Positions 1-8,041 of a stretch of DNA of 64,000 bases are shown in pieces. Position 1 is the stretch's first letter. Each line of letters opens with the position of its first letter. Below the pieces are notes generated by a model that was not told where the DNA came from, ran no database searches, and saw only the letters and a list, made by a program, of their open reading frames with translations. This DNA is from Streptomyces griseomycini (GTDB lineage Bacteria; Actinomycetota; Actinomycetes; Streptomycetales; Streptomycetaceae), in contig NZ_JACHJI010000015.1 of assembly GCF_014203535.1 (NCBI RefSeq), positions 1 to 64,000 of the forward strand, given 5' to 3'. Both the position numbers and the translations under genes were made by a program.

Positions 1-1
1 G

Positions 2-1276
2 GTCGCCAAGTCCCACGACCGCCACGTCGAGCTCGCCCTGCGCACCACCCTGGAGGAGAACCTGGCGATGGTGCGCGACACGGTCTCCTTCCTCAGGGAG
101 CAGGGCCGGCGGGTGTTCGTCGACTGCGAGCACTTCTTCGACGGCTACCGCGCCGACCCCGAGTACGCCAAGGCGGTCGTGCGCGCCGCCGCCGGCGCCG
201 GCGCCGACGTGGTGGTGCTGTGCGACACCAACGGCGGCATGCTCCCGGCGCAGGTCCAGGCCGTGGTGGCCACCGTGCTGGCCGACACCGGCGCCCGGCT
301 GGGCATCCACGCCCAGGACGACACCGGCTGCGCGGTCGCCAACACCCTCGCCGCCGTCGACGCGGGCGCCACCCACGTGCAGTGCACCGCCAACGGCTAC
401 GGCGAGCGGGTCGGCAACGCCAACCTGTTCCCGGTCGTGGCCGCGCTGGAGCTGAAGTACGGCCGGAAGGTGCTGCCCGAGGGCCGGCTGCGCGAGATGA
501 CCCGCATCTCGCACGCCATCGCCGAGGTCGTCAACCTCACCCCCTCCACCCACCAGCCCTACGTCGGCGTCTCCGCGTTCGCCCACAAGGCCGGCCTGCA
601 CGCCTCCGCGATCAAGGTCGACCCGGACCTGTACCAGCACATCGACCCCGAACAGGTCGGCAACACCATGCGGATGCTGGTCTCCGACATGGCCGGCCGC
701 GCCTCCGTCGAACTCAAGGGCAAGGAGCTCGGCATCGACCTCGGCGGCGACCGCGAGCTGGTCGGCCGGGTCGTGGAGCGGGTCAAGGAGCGCGAGCTCA
801 AGGGCTACACCTACGAGGCCGCCGACGCCTCCTTCGAACTGCTGCTGCGCGCGGAGGCCGAGGGCGGGCCGCTGAAGTACTTCGAGGTCGAGTCCTGGCG
901 CGCGATCGTCGAGGACCGCCCCGACGGCAGCCACGCCAACGAGGCCACGGTGAAGCTGTGGGCCAAGAGCGAGCGCATCGTCGCCACCGCGGAGGGCAAC
1001 GGCCCGGTCAACGCCCTGGACCGCGCCCTGCGCGTCGCCCTGGAGCGGATCTACCCCCAGCTGGCCAAGCTGGAGCTGGTCGACTACAAGGTCCGCATCC
1101 TCGAGGGCAAGCACGGCACCCACTCCACCACCCGGGTCCTGATCTCCACGTCCGACGGGGCGGGGGAGTGGTCCACGGTGGGCGTCGCGGACAACGTCAT
1201 CGCCGCCTCCTGGCAGGCGCTGGAGGACGCGTACACCTACGGCCTGCTGCGCGCCGGGGTGGAACCGGCCGCGTAG
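2..1276 (+). CDS. cimA: Citramalate synthase, 5'-truncated by the window edge
   Basis: This is the 3' part of a DRE-TIM metallolyase of the citramalate / 2-isopropylmalate synthase family. Such enzymes condense acetyl-CoA with pyruvate (or a longer 2-oxo acid) in the cytoplasm. The reading frame is open from base 2, so the true start lies outside the window. About 424 residues are visible. The TIM-barrel part shows DTNGG and GIHAQDDTG, with the metal-binding H-x-H-like segment near GIHAQ. An allosteric LeuA-type dimer domain follows in the last 120 residues (KVRILEGKHGTHSTTRV). CimA length and the VGVSAFAHKAGLHASA motif favour CimA over LeuA. It probably feeds isoleucine synthesis. A LeuA-like role is the main alternative. 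Confidence 0.88.
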   Translation, partial: VAKSHDRHVELALRTTLEENLAMVRDTVSFLREQGRRVFVDCEHFFDGYRADPEYAKAVVRAAAGAGADVVVLCDTNGGMLPAQVQAVVATVLADTGARLGIHAQDDTGCAVANTLAAVDAGATHVQCTANGYGERVGNANLFPVVAALELKYGRKVLPEGRLREMTRISHAIAEVVNLTPSTHQPYVGVSAFAHKAGLHASAIKVDPDLYQHIDPEQVGNTMRMLVSDMAGRASVELKGKELGIDLGGDRELVGRVVERVKERELKGYTYEAADASFELLLRAEAEGGPLKYFEVESWRAIVEDRPDGSHANEATVKLWAKSERIVATAEGNGPVNALDRALRVALERIYPQLAKLELVDYKVRILEGKHGTHSTTRVLISTSDGAGEWSTVGVADNVIAASWQALEDAYTYGLLRAGVEPAA

Positions 1277-1391
1277 GAAGCGCCGGGGCCGAGGAGAACG
1301 GGCCCGGCGGGGGCGTCACCGGAAACCCCCGTCGGGCCCGATGTCCGTTACCCGATGTCTGTTAATCGCCCATTTGGGTACTTTCGTACGT

Positions 1392-2747
1392 ATGAAGGCC
1401 GCGCCGACGCGTACGCTCCTCGTACGCCTGCTGATCGTGCCGATCGCCGCCGCGCTGGCGGTGCTCATGGCCGGTGCGCCCGGGGCGCACGCGGCCACCG
1501 ACCTCTCGACCATCGCCCGCGAGCTGCGCGAGAGCCCCGTCTACGTCGACCCCGAGGCCACGGACATCCTGGCGGAGTCCGACGCCGAGGCCCTCGCCGA
1601 CAAGATCGAGGAAGCGGACAAACCGGTCTTCGTGGCAGTCCTCCCGGCGGACTACCCGACCGACGGCCTCTTCCGGGACCTGCGCACGGAGACCGGCGTC
1701 ACGGGGCTGTACGGCATCCGCCTCGGCGACGAGTTCGACGCGCGCGCCGACAGCAGCGTGATGAGCCGCCAGGGTGTGCAGAACCTGGTCGCGGCCGCGC
1801 AGGGCGCGGGCGACGCCAAGGCCCAGCTGAACGACTTCGTGGACGACGCGCTGCGCAACATCGGCGGGTCGGCGCCGAACTCCTGGAGCGGCGGAGGCGG
1901 CGACGTCCCCGTCGGCGGGCTGGTCACCGTCGGTGCCCTGCTGGCCGCCGGCGGCGCGGGCGTGTACGCCCTGTCCCGCCGCAACCGGCGCCGCCACGAG
2001 GAGGAGCAGCGGGCCTCGCTGGAGAAGCTGCGGGTGGTGGTCGACGAGGACATCACCGCCTTCGGCGAGGAGCTCGACCGCCTCGACTTCCACCCCGCCG
2101 AGCCCGGCGCGGACGACGCGATGCGCACGGACTACGCGCACGCGCTCGACGCCTACGAGCAGTCCAAGCGGCTGATGGCCGAGGCCCGCAAACCGGAGGA
2201 CGTCCGGGGCGTCACCCAGGCCGTGGAGGACGGGCGCTTCGCCCTCGCCCGGCTGGCCGCGCGCCGTGAGGGCCGCCCGCTGCCGGAGCGCCGCCCGCCC
2301 TGCTTCTTCGACCCGCGCCACGGCCCCTCGGTCGCCGACGCCACCTGGACGCCCCCGGGCGGCGCCGCCCGCGAGGTCCCGGTCTGCGCGGCCGACCGGG
2401 CCCGCCTCACCGACGGCCGCGACCCGATGGTCCGCGAGGTCGACACCGACTACGGCCGCCGCCCCTACTGGGACGCCGGCCCCGCCTACGGTCCCTGGGT
2501 CGGCGGCTACTTCGGCGGCGGCCTGCTGCCCGGCCTCCTCGTCGGCACGATGCTCGGCGGCATGATGGCCGGTCCCGCCTACGCGGCCGACTACGGCGCC
2601 GGCTACGGCGACTTCGGCGGCTACGAGGGCGGCGACGTCTCCGGCGCGGACTTCGACGGCGGGGACTTCGGCGGCGGCTTCGGTGGAGGGGACTTCGGAG
2701 GGGGCGGCTTCGGCGGGGGCGGCGGGGACTTCGGCGGCGGGTTCTGA
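1392..2747 (+). CDS. Secreted/membrane TPM-domain-like protein with glycine-rich tail
   Basis: This 451-residue protein starts at an ATG giving a clean signal peptide (MKAAPTRTLLVRLLIVPIAA, then A-rich, cleavage near GAHA-A). An upstream in-frame ATG at 1341 would bury the signal, so 1392 is preferred. No Shine-Dalgarno is visible, and a TACTTT hexamer eight bases before the ATG suggests a leaderless mRNA. Residues about 40-160 resemble the extracytoplasmic TPM fold. One transmembrane helix follows near residue 185 (VGALLAAGGAGVYALS), then a charged cytoplasmic region. The last 70 residues are a Gly/Phe/Asp-rich repeat (GGGDFGGGF). Family assignment rests on overall architecture, and the function is unknown. 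A transport or photosystem-II-repair analogy should not be assumed. Confidence 0.72.
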   Translation: MKAAPTRTLLVRLLIVPIAAALAVLMAGAPGAHAATDLSTIARELRESPVYVDPEATDILAESDAEALADKIEEADKPVFVAVLPADYPTDGLFRDLRTETGVTGLYGIRLGDEFDARADSSVMSRQGVQNLVAAAQGAGDAKAQLNDFVDDALRNIGGSAPNSWSGGGGDVPVGGLVTVGALLAAGGAGVYALSRRNRRRHEEEQRASLEKLRVVVDEDITAFGEELDRLDFHPAEPGADDAMRTDYAHALDAYEQSKRLMAEARKPEDVRGVTQAVEDGRFALARLAARREGRPLPERRPPCFFDPRHGPSVADATWTPPGGAAREVPVCAADRARLTDGRDPMVREVDTDYGRRPYWDAGPAYGPWVGGYFGGGLLPGLLVGTMLGGMMAGPAYAADYGAGYGDFGGYEGGDVSGADFDGGDFGGGFGGGDFGGGGFGGGGGDFGGGF

Positions 2748-2774
2748 CGCGGGGAGGACCGGCCCGGTTCCGGC

Positions 2775-2794
2775 GCCGCCGGTCCGCCGGCGGC
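2775..2794 (+). terminator. Hairpin after the TPM-type gene
   Basis: A perfect 8-bp stem (GCCGCCGG/CCGGCGGC, loop tccg) lies 28 bases after the stop codon. There is no T-run, as is usual in Streptomyces. Confidence 0.45.
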
Positions 2795-2994
2795 CATGGA
2801 CCGCCCTCGGTCCGGCCCGCTCCGGCACGGGGGAGAAGCGAGCGGACGGCCGGGGAGGGACGGGCGGCTCAGGCACGCCCGCGCTGCGGGGCCCGTTGCG
2901 TGGTGGGCCGGTGCGTCGTGCCCGGGCCGACGCCCCGCGCGGGAGGGCCGGTGGCCGACGGGACGATCCCGGCCGGGTCCCGGACACCGGGCTC

Positions 2995-3200
2995 GGCCGG
3001 GGCTGAGGGCCTCGGCGTCACCGAGGTGATCGTCACGGGGTGCGCGACCGGGGTCCGCGCGGGCACCGCGGCCCGGCGGGCGCCGGGCCGGGGGTACGAC
3101 CTGGTGGTCGTGGCCGACGGGCACGCACCGTCGGAACGGTCCGGAGCGGACTCCGCCGGGTCGATCGGCCGGCCCGGGCGCCGTGTCCGGGGCCGGGCCG
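2995..3200 (+). pseudogene. Remnant of an isochorismatase-like cysteine hydrolase
   Basis: One reading frame encodes LGVTEVIVTGCATGVRAGTA followed by RGYDLVVVADGHAPS. This closely matches the catalytic-cysteine segment of isochorismatase/nicotinamidase-type hydrolases (consensus GV..vvvTG.at..Cv..T...A...GYdvvvv.Dah). The rest of the fold, about 130 residues upstream including the catalytic Asp and Lys, is not found in any frame. There is no credible start or SD. It is read as a gene fragment left by deletion. The family link is seen in sequence; decay is inferred. Confidence 0.55.
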
Positions 3201-3242
3201 TCGCCGGGGTGGGCTCCGGTGCCCCCGAGGGGGCGGCGGAGC

Positions 3243-3848
3243 TCACGCCTGCTTGATCGCCGAGATGTCGAAGGTCAGCTTGATCTTGTCGGAGACCAGG
3301 AAGCCGCCCGTCTCCAGCGCCGCGTTCCAGGTCAGGCCCCAGTCGGAGCGCAGGATCTCCGCCTTGCCCTCGAAGCCGACGCGCTCGTTGCCGAAGGGGT
3401 CCTTCGCGGCGCCGTTGAACTCGAGGTCGATGGTGACCGGCCGGGTGGTGCCCAGGATGGTCAGGTCACCGGTGATGCGGTAGTCGTCGCCGCCGAGGGC
3501 CTCCGCCTCGGTGGAGCGGAACGTCATCGTCGGGAACTCGTCCGTCCTGAAGAAGTCCGCGCTCTTCAGGTGGCCGTCACGGTCGGCGTTGCCCGTCTCG
3601 ATGCTGTCCATCACCACGTCGACGGTGGCCGTCGAGTTGGACGGGTCGGTGCCGTCGAGGCGCAGCGTGCCGGTGAAGTCCTGGAAGCTGCCCTTGACGT
3701 TGGTGACCATGGCGTGCCGGGCGACGAAGCCGATCGTGGTGTGCGCCGGGTCGATCGTGTACTCGCCGGTGAGGGCGGCCAGGTCCGGGCTCACGGCGGC
3801 GGCCGTGGCGGTCGCGGTCTGGTCGTTCCTGCGGTTGAAGACGCCCAT
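3243..3848 (-). CDS. YceI-family lipocalin-like protein
   Basis: This 201-residue protein has a YceI domain over almost its full length (GEYTIDPAHTTIGFVARHAM near residue 25, then alternating beta strands to the end). YceI proteins form a beta-barrel that binds polyisoprenoid-type lipids. There is no signal peptide, so a cytoplasmic location is likely, as for other Streptomyces homologues. The start is fixed by an excellent AGGAGG six bases upstream; the frame extends 14 codons further but without an SD. The promoter side carries AT-rich TTGAA/TTCAA repeats typical of MarR-type control. Ligand and role are unknown. Confidence 0.88.
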   Translation of the reverse strand: MGVFNRRNDQTATATAAAVSPDLAALTGEYTIDPAHTTIGFVARHAMVTNVKGSFQDFTGTLRLDGTDPSNSTATVDVVMDSIETGNADRDGHLKSADFFRTDEFPTMTFRSTEAEALGGDDYRITGDLTILGTTRPVTIDLEFNGAAKDPFGNERVGFEGKAEILRSDWGLTWNAALETGGFLVSDKIKLTFDISAIKQA

Positions 3849-3877
3849 GGTGTTCCTCCTGAGAACGGGGAGATCAC

Positions 3878-3937
3878 GTTGAATTTTCAACTAATTCAAC
3901 GCGGCCCACCGTAGACCCATTCCCTTCAATGTTCAAC
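3878..3937 (-). promoter_or_regulatory. Operator-like TTGAA/TTCAA repeats upstream of yceI
   Basis: The run from 3878 to 3900 contains GTTGAA, TTCAAC and a further TTCAAC in direct succession. A second cluster, TTCAATGTTCAAC, lies at 3925-3937. The inverted GTTGAA...TTCAAC arms resemble MarR-family operators. They sit 30-90 bases upstream of the yceI start, where a promoter is expected. The AT content stands out sharply from the surroundings. Confidence 0.45.
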
Positions 3938-3993
3938 ATCTTTGGCGAGGGTGTCGCGATTGAGGCACTCGGAAGGGTGGTACTGGCCTGATC

Positions 3994-5274
3994 GTGCCCT
4001 CCGTCGCCGTTCTCGTGGAGCTGCTGCGGCGCGATACGTCCGGTGGCCATGTGAAGTGCTGGGAGCACTTCGCGCGCAGTGCCGCCCGCCTCCCCGGACG
4101 CCTGCCCGACGGCACCGGACTGGACCTGACCGTCTACTTCCTCGGCGACCGGGAGCGGGTCGAGCCCCTCGCCCCGCACGTCCGGTTCGTCATGCTCCGA
4201 CCGGTGCTCAGCACGGCGGCGGTGCGGTCGGCCGACGGCGCGGAGGACGTCTGCGACCTCGCGCCGTACCACCCGCGGCTCGCGGCCCTGCTGCCCCGGC
4301 ACGACGTCTGGCACCTGACCCACAGTTTCGCCTTCGCCGCCACCGCCGTACGGCTCGGCCGCCGTGCGGCCCGGCGGGGCGCCCCGTGGCCACGGCTCGT
4401 CGGCTCCGTGCACACCGACGTCCCGCTGCTGGCCGCCGTCTACGCCCGCTACCTGGCCGGCCGGTGGCTGCCCGGCTCCCCGCCACGGGTGGGCGACCTC
4501 CTCGCGGACGGGGCGGAGACCCGGCTGCGGCGGCGGCGGGACCGGCTGCTGGGCAGCTGCGAGCACGTGCTGGTCCCGACCCCGGAAGGACGCGCGGAAC
4601 TCGCCCGCGCCCTCGGCCCGCACCGGGTCGCCCTGCTGCGCCGCGGCATCGACCACGACCTCTTCCGGCCCGACCGCACCGCCCGCGCCCGGCTGGCGCG
4701 CGAGTACGGCCTGCCGGCCGACCGCCCGCTGGTGCTGTTCGCCGGGCGGCTGGACGCCACGAAGGGGGTGCCGCTGCTGACCGAGAGCGTGCGGCTGCTG
4801 CGCGCCCGGGGCAGGGCCGCGCACCTGGTCGTCGCGGGCTCGGGCACCGAGGCGGAAGCGGTGCGCCGCGCCCTCGGCCCGGACGTCACCCTGCTCGGGC
4901 CGCTCCCGCAGGACCGGCTGGCACGGGTGTACGCGGGCTGCGACGTCTTCGCCTTCCCGTCCCGCACGGAGACCATCGGCAACGTCGTCGCCGAGGCGAT
5001 GGCGTGCGGCCTGGCGGTCGTCCTGCCCGAGGGCGCGCACACCACCCGCTGGCTGACCGCGCCCGGCCGGGACGGGATCGTCGTCCGCCACGACGACCCA
5101 CGGGACTGGGCGGACGCCCTGTGCGCGCTGGTCGACCGGCCCGCCGGACGGGAGGCGGTGCGCCGACGGGCCGCGGCCACGGCCAGGAACACCCACCGCT
5201 CGTGGGACCACGTGCTGGAGGAGGACCTGCTCCCGGTCTGGTCCCCCCGTTCCCCGGGCACCGCGTGGAGGTGA
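3994..5274 (+). CDS. GT4-family glycosyltransferase
   Basis: This 426-residue protein has the two Rossmann domains of GT-B enzymes. The C-terminal half shows the donor-binding features: VLFAGRLDATKGV near residue 247, and the GT4 E-x7-E-type segment ETIGNVVAEAMACGLAVV near 327. The N-terminal part has LRRDTSGGHVKCWEHFARSA. It is probably a soluble or peripheral cytoplasmic enzyme that transfers a sugar to a lipid or glycan acceptor. The GTG at 3994 is the only usable start, because an in-frame stop lies 33 bases upstream. A GGAAGG lies too far upstream (17 bases), so the start is weakly supported. It stands alone, converging on the transporter gene. Acceptor and sugar cannot be read from sequence. 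Confidence 0.85.
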   Translation: MPSVAVLVELLRRDTSGGHVKCWEHFARSAARLPGRLPDGTGLDLTVYFLGDRERVEPLAPHVRFVMLRPVLSTAAVRSADGAEDVCDLAPYHPRLAALLPRHDVWHLTHSFAFAATAVRLGRRAARRGAPWPRLVGSVHTDVPLLAAVYARYLAGRWLPGSPPRVGDLLADGAETRLRRRRDRLLGSCEHVLVPTPEGRAELARALGPHRVALLRRGIDHDLFRPDRTARARLAREYGLPADRPLVLFAGRLDATKGVPLLTESVRLLRARGRAAHLVVAGSGTEAEAVRRALGPDVTLLGPLPQDRLARVYAGCDVFAFPSRTETIGNVVAEAMACGLAVVLPEGAHTTRWLTAPGRDGIVVRHDDPRDWADALCALVDRPAGREAVRRRAAATARNTHRSWDHVLEEDLLPVWSPRSPGTAWR

Positions 5275-5293
5275 GTCCCGGACCCGCGACCGC

Positions 5294-6187
5294 TCATGCC
5301 GTCCGGTCCCGCCCGCCCCTCCCGCGTCGCCCGTGCAGCGCCATGACCACCGGAGAGGTGTCCAGGCTCACGATCCCCGCCCCCACCAGCGCCAGCCCCG
5401 CCACCGTCGCCGCAGAGACCGGCCAGCCCGTGTGGATCGCCTCGCCGAACAGGACCGTGCCCACGGTCACCGCGACCACCGGTTCCGTCGCGTCGAGGAC
5501 GGTCATGCTCGCGGCCAGCGGGCCCTGCTGGAAGGCGCTCTGGATGAGCAGCAGGCCCCCCGCGCTGGCCGCGACGAGCGCGTACGTCTGCCAGGCGGCC
5601 AGGGCCGCGAGCGGCCCGTCGTCCCGGAGGTGTTCCACGGTCACGGCCAGCAGGACGGACTGGGTGCCCATGACCGCCCCGGCGGCGAGCGCCGTGGCCG
5701 AGGCCCGCCAGGGACCGGTCAGCACCCGCGCGACCGCGAGGATGGTGCAGACCACGGCCGTGATCACGCCGACGACCAGCAGCCAGGTGAGCAGGTCGAC
5801 CGCCCGCGGGTCACCGCCGTGCGGGCGCGCGGAGAGCAGGGCCAGGGCCAGACCCGCGGCCACCGCACAGGTGCCCAGCCACTCCCTGGGCCCCAGCCGC
5901 AGCCGGTGCAGCCGGGCCGACAGCGGGACCGCGAAGACCAGTTCCGCGACGATCAGCGGCTGCACCAGGGCCAGCGGCCCGAACGCCAGCGCCAGCGACT
6001 GGAATCCGTACGCCACCACGGCCAGCCCGATGCCGCTCAGCCACAGCGGATCCCGCGCCAGGTGTCCCAGCAGCCGCGCCGTGAGCGCCTCCGCGTCCGG
6101 CCGGGCCGCCGCCGCCCACTGCTGCAGGACGCCCGCGACCGCGAAGCAGACGCCGGCGGCCAGCGAGGCGAGGACGGCGATCACCAT
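5294..6187 (-). CDS. DMT-superfamily (EamA-like) transporter
   Basis: This is a 297-residue integral membrane protein of about ten hydrophobic helices (for example VIAVLASLAAGVCFAVAG at the start and AATVAGLALVGAGIVS near 270). It has the DMT pattern of two similar halves and a short charged C-terminus. The ATDATEP/LDATEPVVAV segment near residue 243 is typical of EamA-like carriers. GGGAGG precedes the ATG. It faces the glycosyltransferase tail to tail with 19 bases between stops, and its start is 27 bases downstream of the hpnR-like stop, so it may be co-transcribed with that gene. The substrate is unknown. Confidence 0.8.
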   Translation of the reverse strand: MVIAVLASLAAGVCFAVAGVLQQWAAAARPDAEALTARLLGHLARDPLWLSGIGLAVVAYGFQSLALAFGPLALVQPLIVAELVFAVPLSARLHRLRLGPREWLGTCAVAAGLALALLSARPHGGDPRAVDLLTWLLVVGVITAVVCTILAVARVLTGPWRASATALAAGAVMGTQSVLLAVTVEHLRDDGPLAALAAWQTYALVAASAGGLLLIQSAFQQGPLAASMTVLDATEPVVAVTVGTVLFGEAIHTGWPVSAATVAGLALVGAGIVSLDTSPVVMALHGRRGRGGRDRTA

Positions 6188-6214
6188 GGGACGACCCGCC
6201 TCCCGCGACAGGTC

Positions 6215-7714
6215 CTAGTCCGGTGTCCGCCGGGTCGGCGCGCCCTGCGTCGTGCCCCGGGTGTGGACGTACAGCATGCGCCGGTCGCCGACGTCGAGGT
6301 GCTGGGGGAGCGGCAGCTCGTAGCGCACCGGCCGGGCGTGGTCGGCGAGTTGCCGGCGCGGGTTGTAGACCTGGTTGAACTTCCACAGCATGCGGGCGAA
6401 GTTGGTCTGTCCGTGCAGCAGGTTGCGGGTGAGCACCCGTGCCGCGCCGAACGCCGTGCGCAGTCCCAGGTGCTTGCGGTTGATGACGGCCTGGGTGCGC
6501 ACCAGCTCCTCGTAGAAGCGCTCCAGCGGCAGCACGGTCGGCACCACCGCGTGCTGGATGTCGAAGAGGCGGTAGTCGCGGGTGGTGAGCCGGCGCGACT
6601 CGGTGTGCCAGATCTCGGTGCCCGGATACGGCGTCATCACGGTGAAGTGCACGATCTCCGGCACGGCCAGCGCGAACTCCCGCACCACCCGGAAGCGCTC
6701 CTCGTCCCAGGCCGGGTCCACGATCAGGTTGATGGCGACCTTGATGCCGAGCCGGCGCGCCGTGTCGAGCGCCTTCAGGTTCTCGTCGGGGCTGACCCGC
6801 TTGCGGTACAGGTCCAGGCCCTCGGCGTCGATCGCCTCCATGCCGAGGAACATGTAGCGCAGCCCCAGCCGCGCCCACCGCTCGAACACCTCCGGGTGCC
6901 GCAGCAGGACGTCGGCGCGCGTCTCCAGGTAGTACCGCTTGCGGATGCCGCGCCGCTCCACCTCCGCGGCGATGGCGTCCCCGTGCTCCGGCCGGATGAA
7001 CGCCACGTCGTCCACGACGAACACGTTCGGCTCGCGGATGCGCGCCAGGTCCTCCGCCGCCGCCTCCGGCGAGGCCTTGCGGTAGCTGCGGCCGTAGAAC
7101 GTCCAGGCCGAGCAGAACGAGCAGTCCCAGGGGCAGCCGCGGGTGAACTCGATGGAGGCGCACGGGTCGAGCTCGCCGATGAAGTAACGGCGCCGGCCCC
7201 GCATCAGGTCCCGGGCCGGGAGCGGGACGTCGATGCCGTGCAGCATCAGCGGCGCGGGCCCGCGTCCGGCGGCCGTGACGACGCCCGGCACCCCTTCCAC
7301 CCCGCCGTCGCGCACCGCCTCCAGCAGGGGCGCGACCGCCGGTTCCCCCTCGCCGCGCACCACGGCGTCCACCGCGCCCCGCGCCTGCTCGAGCACCTCC
7401 TCGGCGACGAAGGAGACGCTGTGCCCGCCGAGGAAGACGAAGCAGCCCGGCACCTCCTGCTTCACCCGCGCCGCCAGCGCGATCGCCTCGGGGATGTTCG
7501 CCAGGTAGTTCAGCGAGATGCCGAGCGCCTCCGGACGGAAGGACCGCACCTCGTCCCGCAGCCGCCCGAGGCGGAGCACCTGGAGGTCGACGACCCGCAC
7601 CTCGTGACCGGCCGCACGAGCGGCCCCCGCCACCCGTTCCAGGCCCAGTGGTTCGAGCCGGAGGAAGATCTCGGAGTACATCAGGGCGCTGGGGTGGACG
7701 AGCAGCAGACGCAA
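6215..7714 (-). CDS. hpnR: B12-binding radical SAM protein, hopanoid C-3 methylase type
   Basis: This 499-residue protein has an N-terminal cobalamin-binding-like domain (about residues 1-150, GGHSVSF, RGEGEPAV). A radical SAM domain follows with the CxxxCxxC cluster motif in TRGCPWDCSFCSAW near residue 190. Start and end resemble HpnR (LLLVHPSALMYSEIFLRLEP), the enzyme that methylates hopanoids at C-3 in the membrane. The start is a TTG at 7714 with GGCGAGG five bases upstream; the next in-frame ATG would remove conserved residues. No other hopanoid gene is in the window, so substrate assignment rests on family resemblance. A methylase for another polyprenoid is possible. Confidence 0.75.
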   Translation of the reverse strand: MRLLLVHPSALMYSEIFLRLEPLGLERVAGAARAAGHEVRVVDLQVLRLGRLRDEVRSFRPEALGISLNYLANIPEAIALAARVKQEVPGCFVFLGGHSVSFVAEEVLEQARGAVDAVVRGEGEPAVAPLLEAVRDGGVEGVPGVVTAAGRGPAPLMLHGIDVPLPARDLMRGRRRYFIGELDPCASIEFTRGCPWDCSFCSAWTFYGRSYRKASPEAAAEDLARIREPNVFVVDDVAFIRPEHGDAIAAEVERRGIRKRYYLETRADVLLRHPEVFERWARLGLRYMFLGMEAIDAEGLDLYRKRVSPDENLKALDTARRLGIKVAINLIVDPAWDEERFRVVREFALAVPEIVHFTVMTPYPGTEIWHTESRRLTTRDYRLFDIQHAVVPTVLPLERFYEELVRTQAVINRKHLGLRTAFGAARVLTRNLLHGQTNFARMLWKFNQVYNPRRQLADHARPVRYELPLPQHLDVGDRRMLYVHTRGTTQGAPTRRTPD

Positions 7715-7976
7715 GGTGACCTCGCCACGGGAGCCGGACGGAACCGGAGACGGAAGGGTGTTCCCTTCGTATCCCGGCGAACCCGTGCCGCGTACCTCCG
7801 GTACACCCGCATGGCGGCACCGAGCGGCACGCAGGGGTGGTCCTGCCGTACGGCGCGCGGAGCGCGGGCGGCCGCGAACGACGCGCGTCGGACCGGGTGG
7901 AGCCGGGCCCGGGCGCACGGCTCCAGCACTGGCGCGGTGCACCGCAGTAGGGGTGTCCTGGATGACGAGGACCCGC

Positions 7977-8022
7977 AGCGACCACGAGACCAGAGCAGCG
8001 ACCACGAGACCAGAGCAGCGAC
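7977..8022. repeat. 20-bp direct repeat, about 2.3 copies
   Basis: A 20-bp unit (AGCGACCACGAGACCAGAGC) at 7977-7996 is repeated perfectly at 7997-8016, and a third partial copy follows. It ends directly before the SD of the SDR gene, in the 327-bp divergent region shared with the hpnR-like gene. Nothing else is recognised in that region. Confidence 0.85.
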
Positions 8023-8041
8023 AGCGCAGGGAGACCGACTC

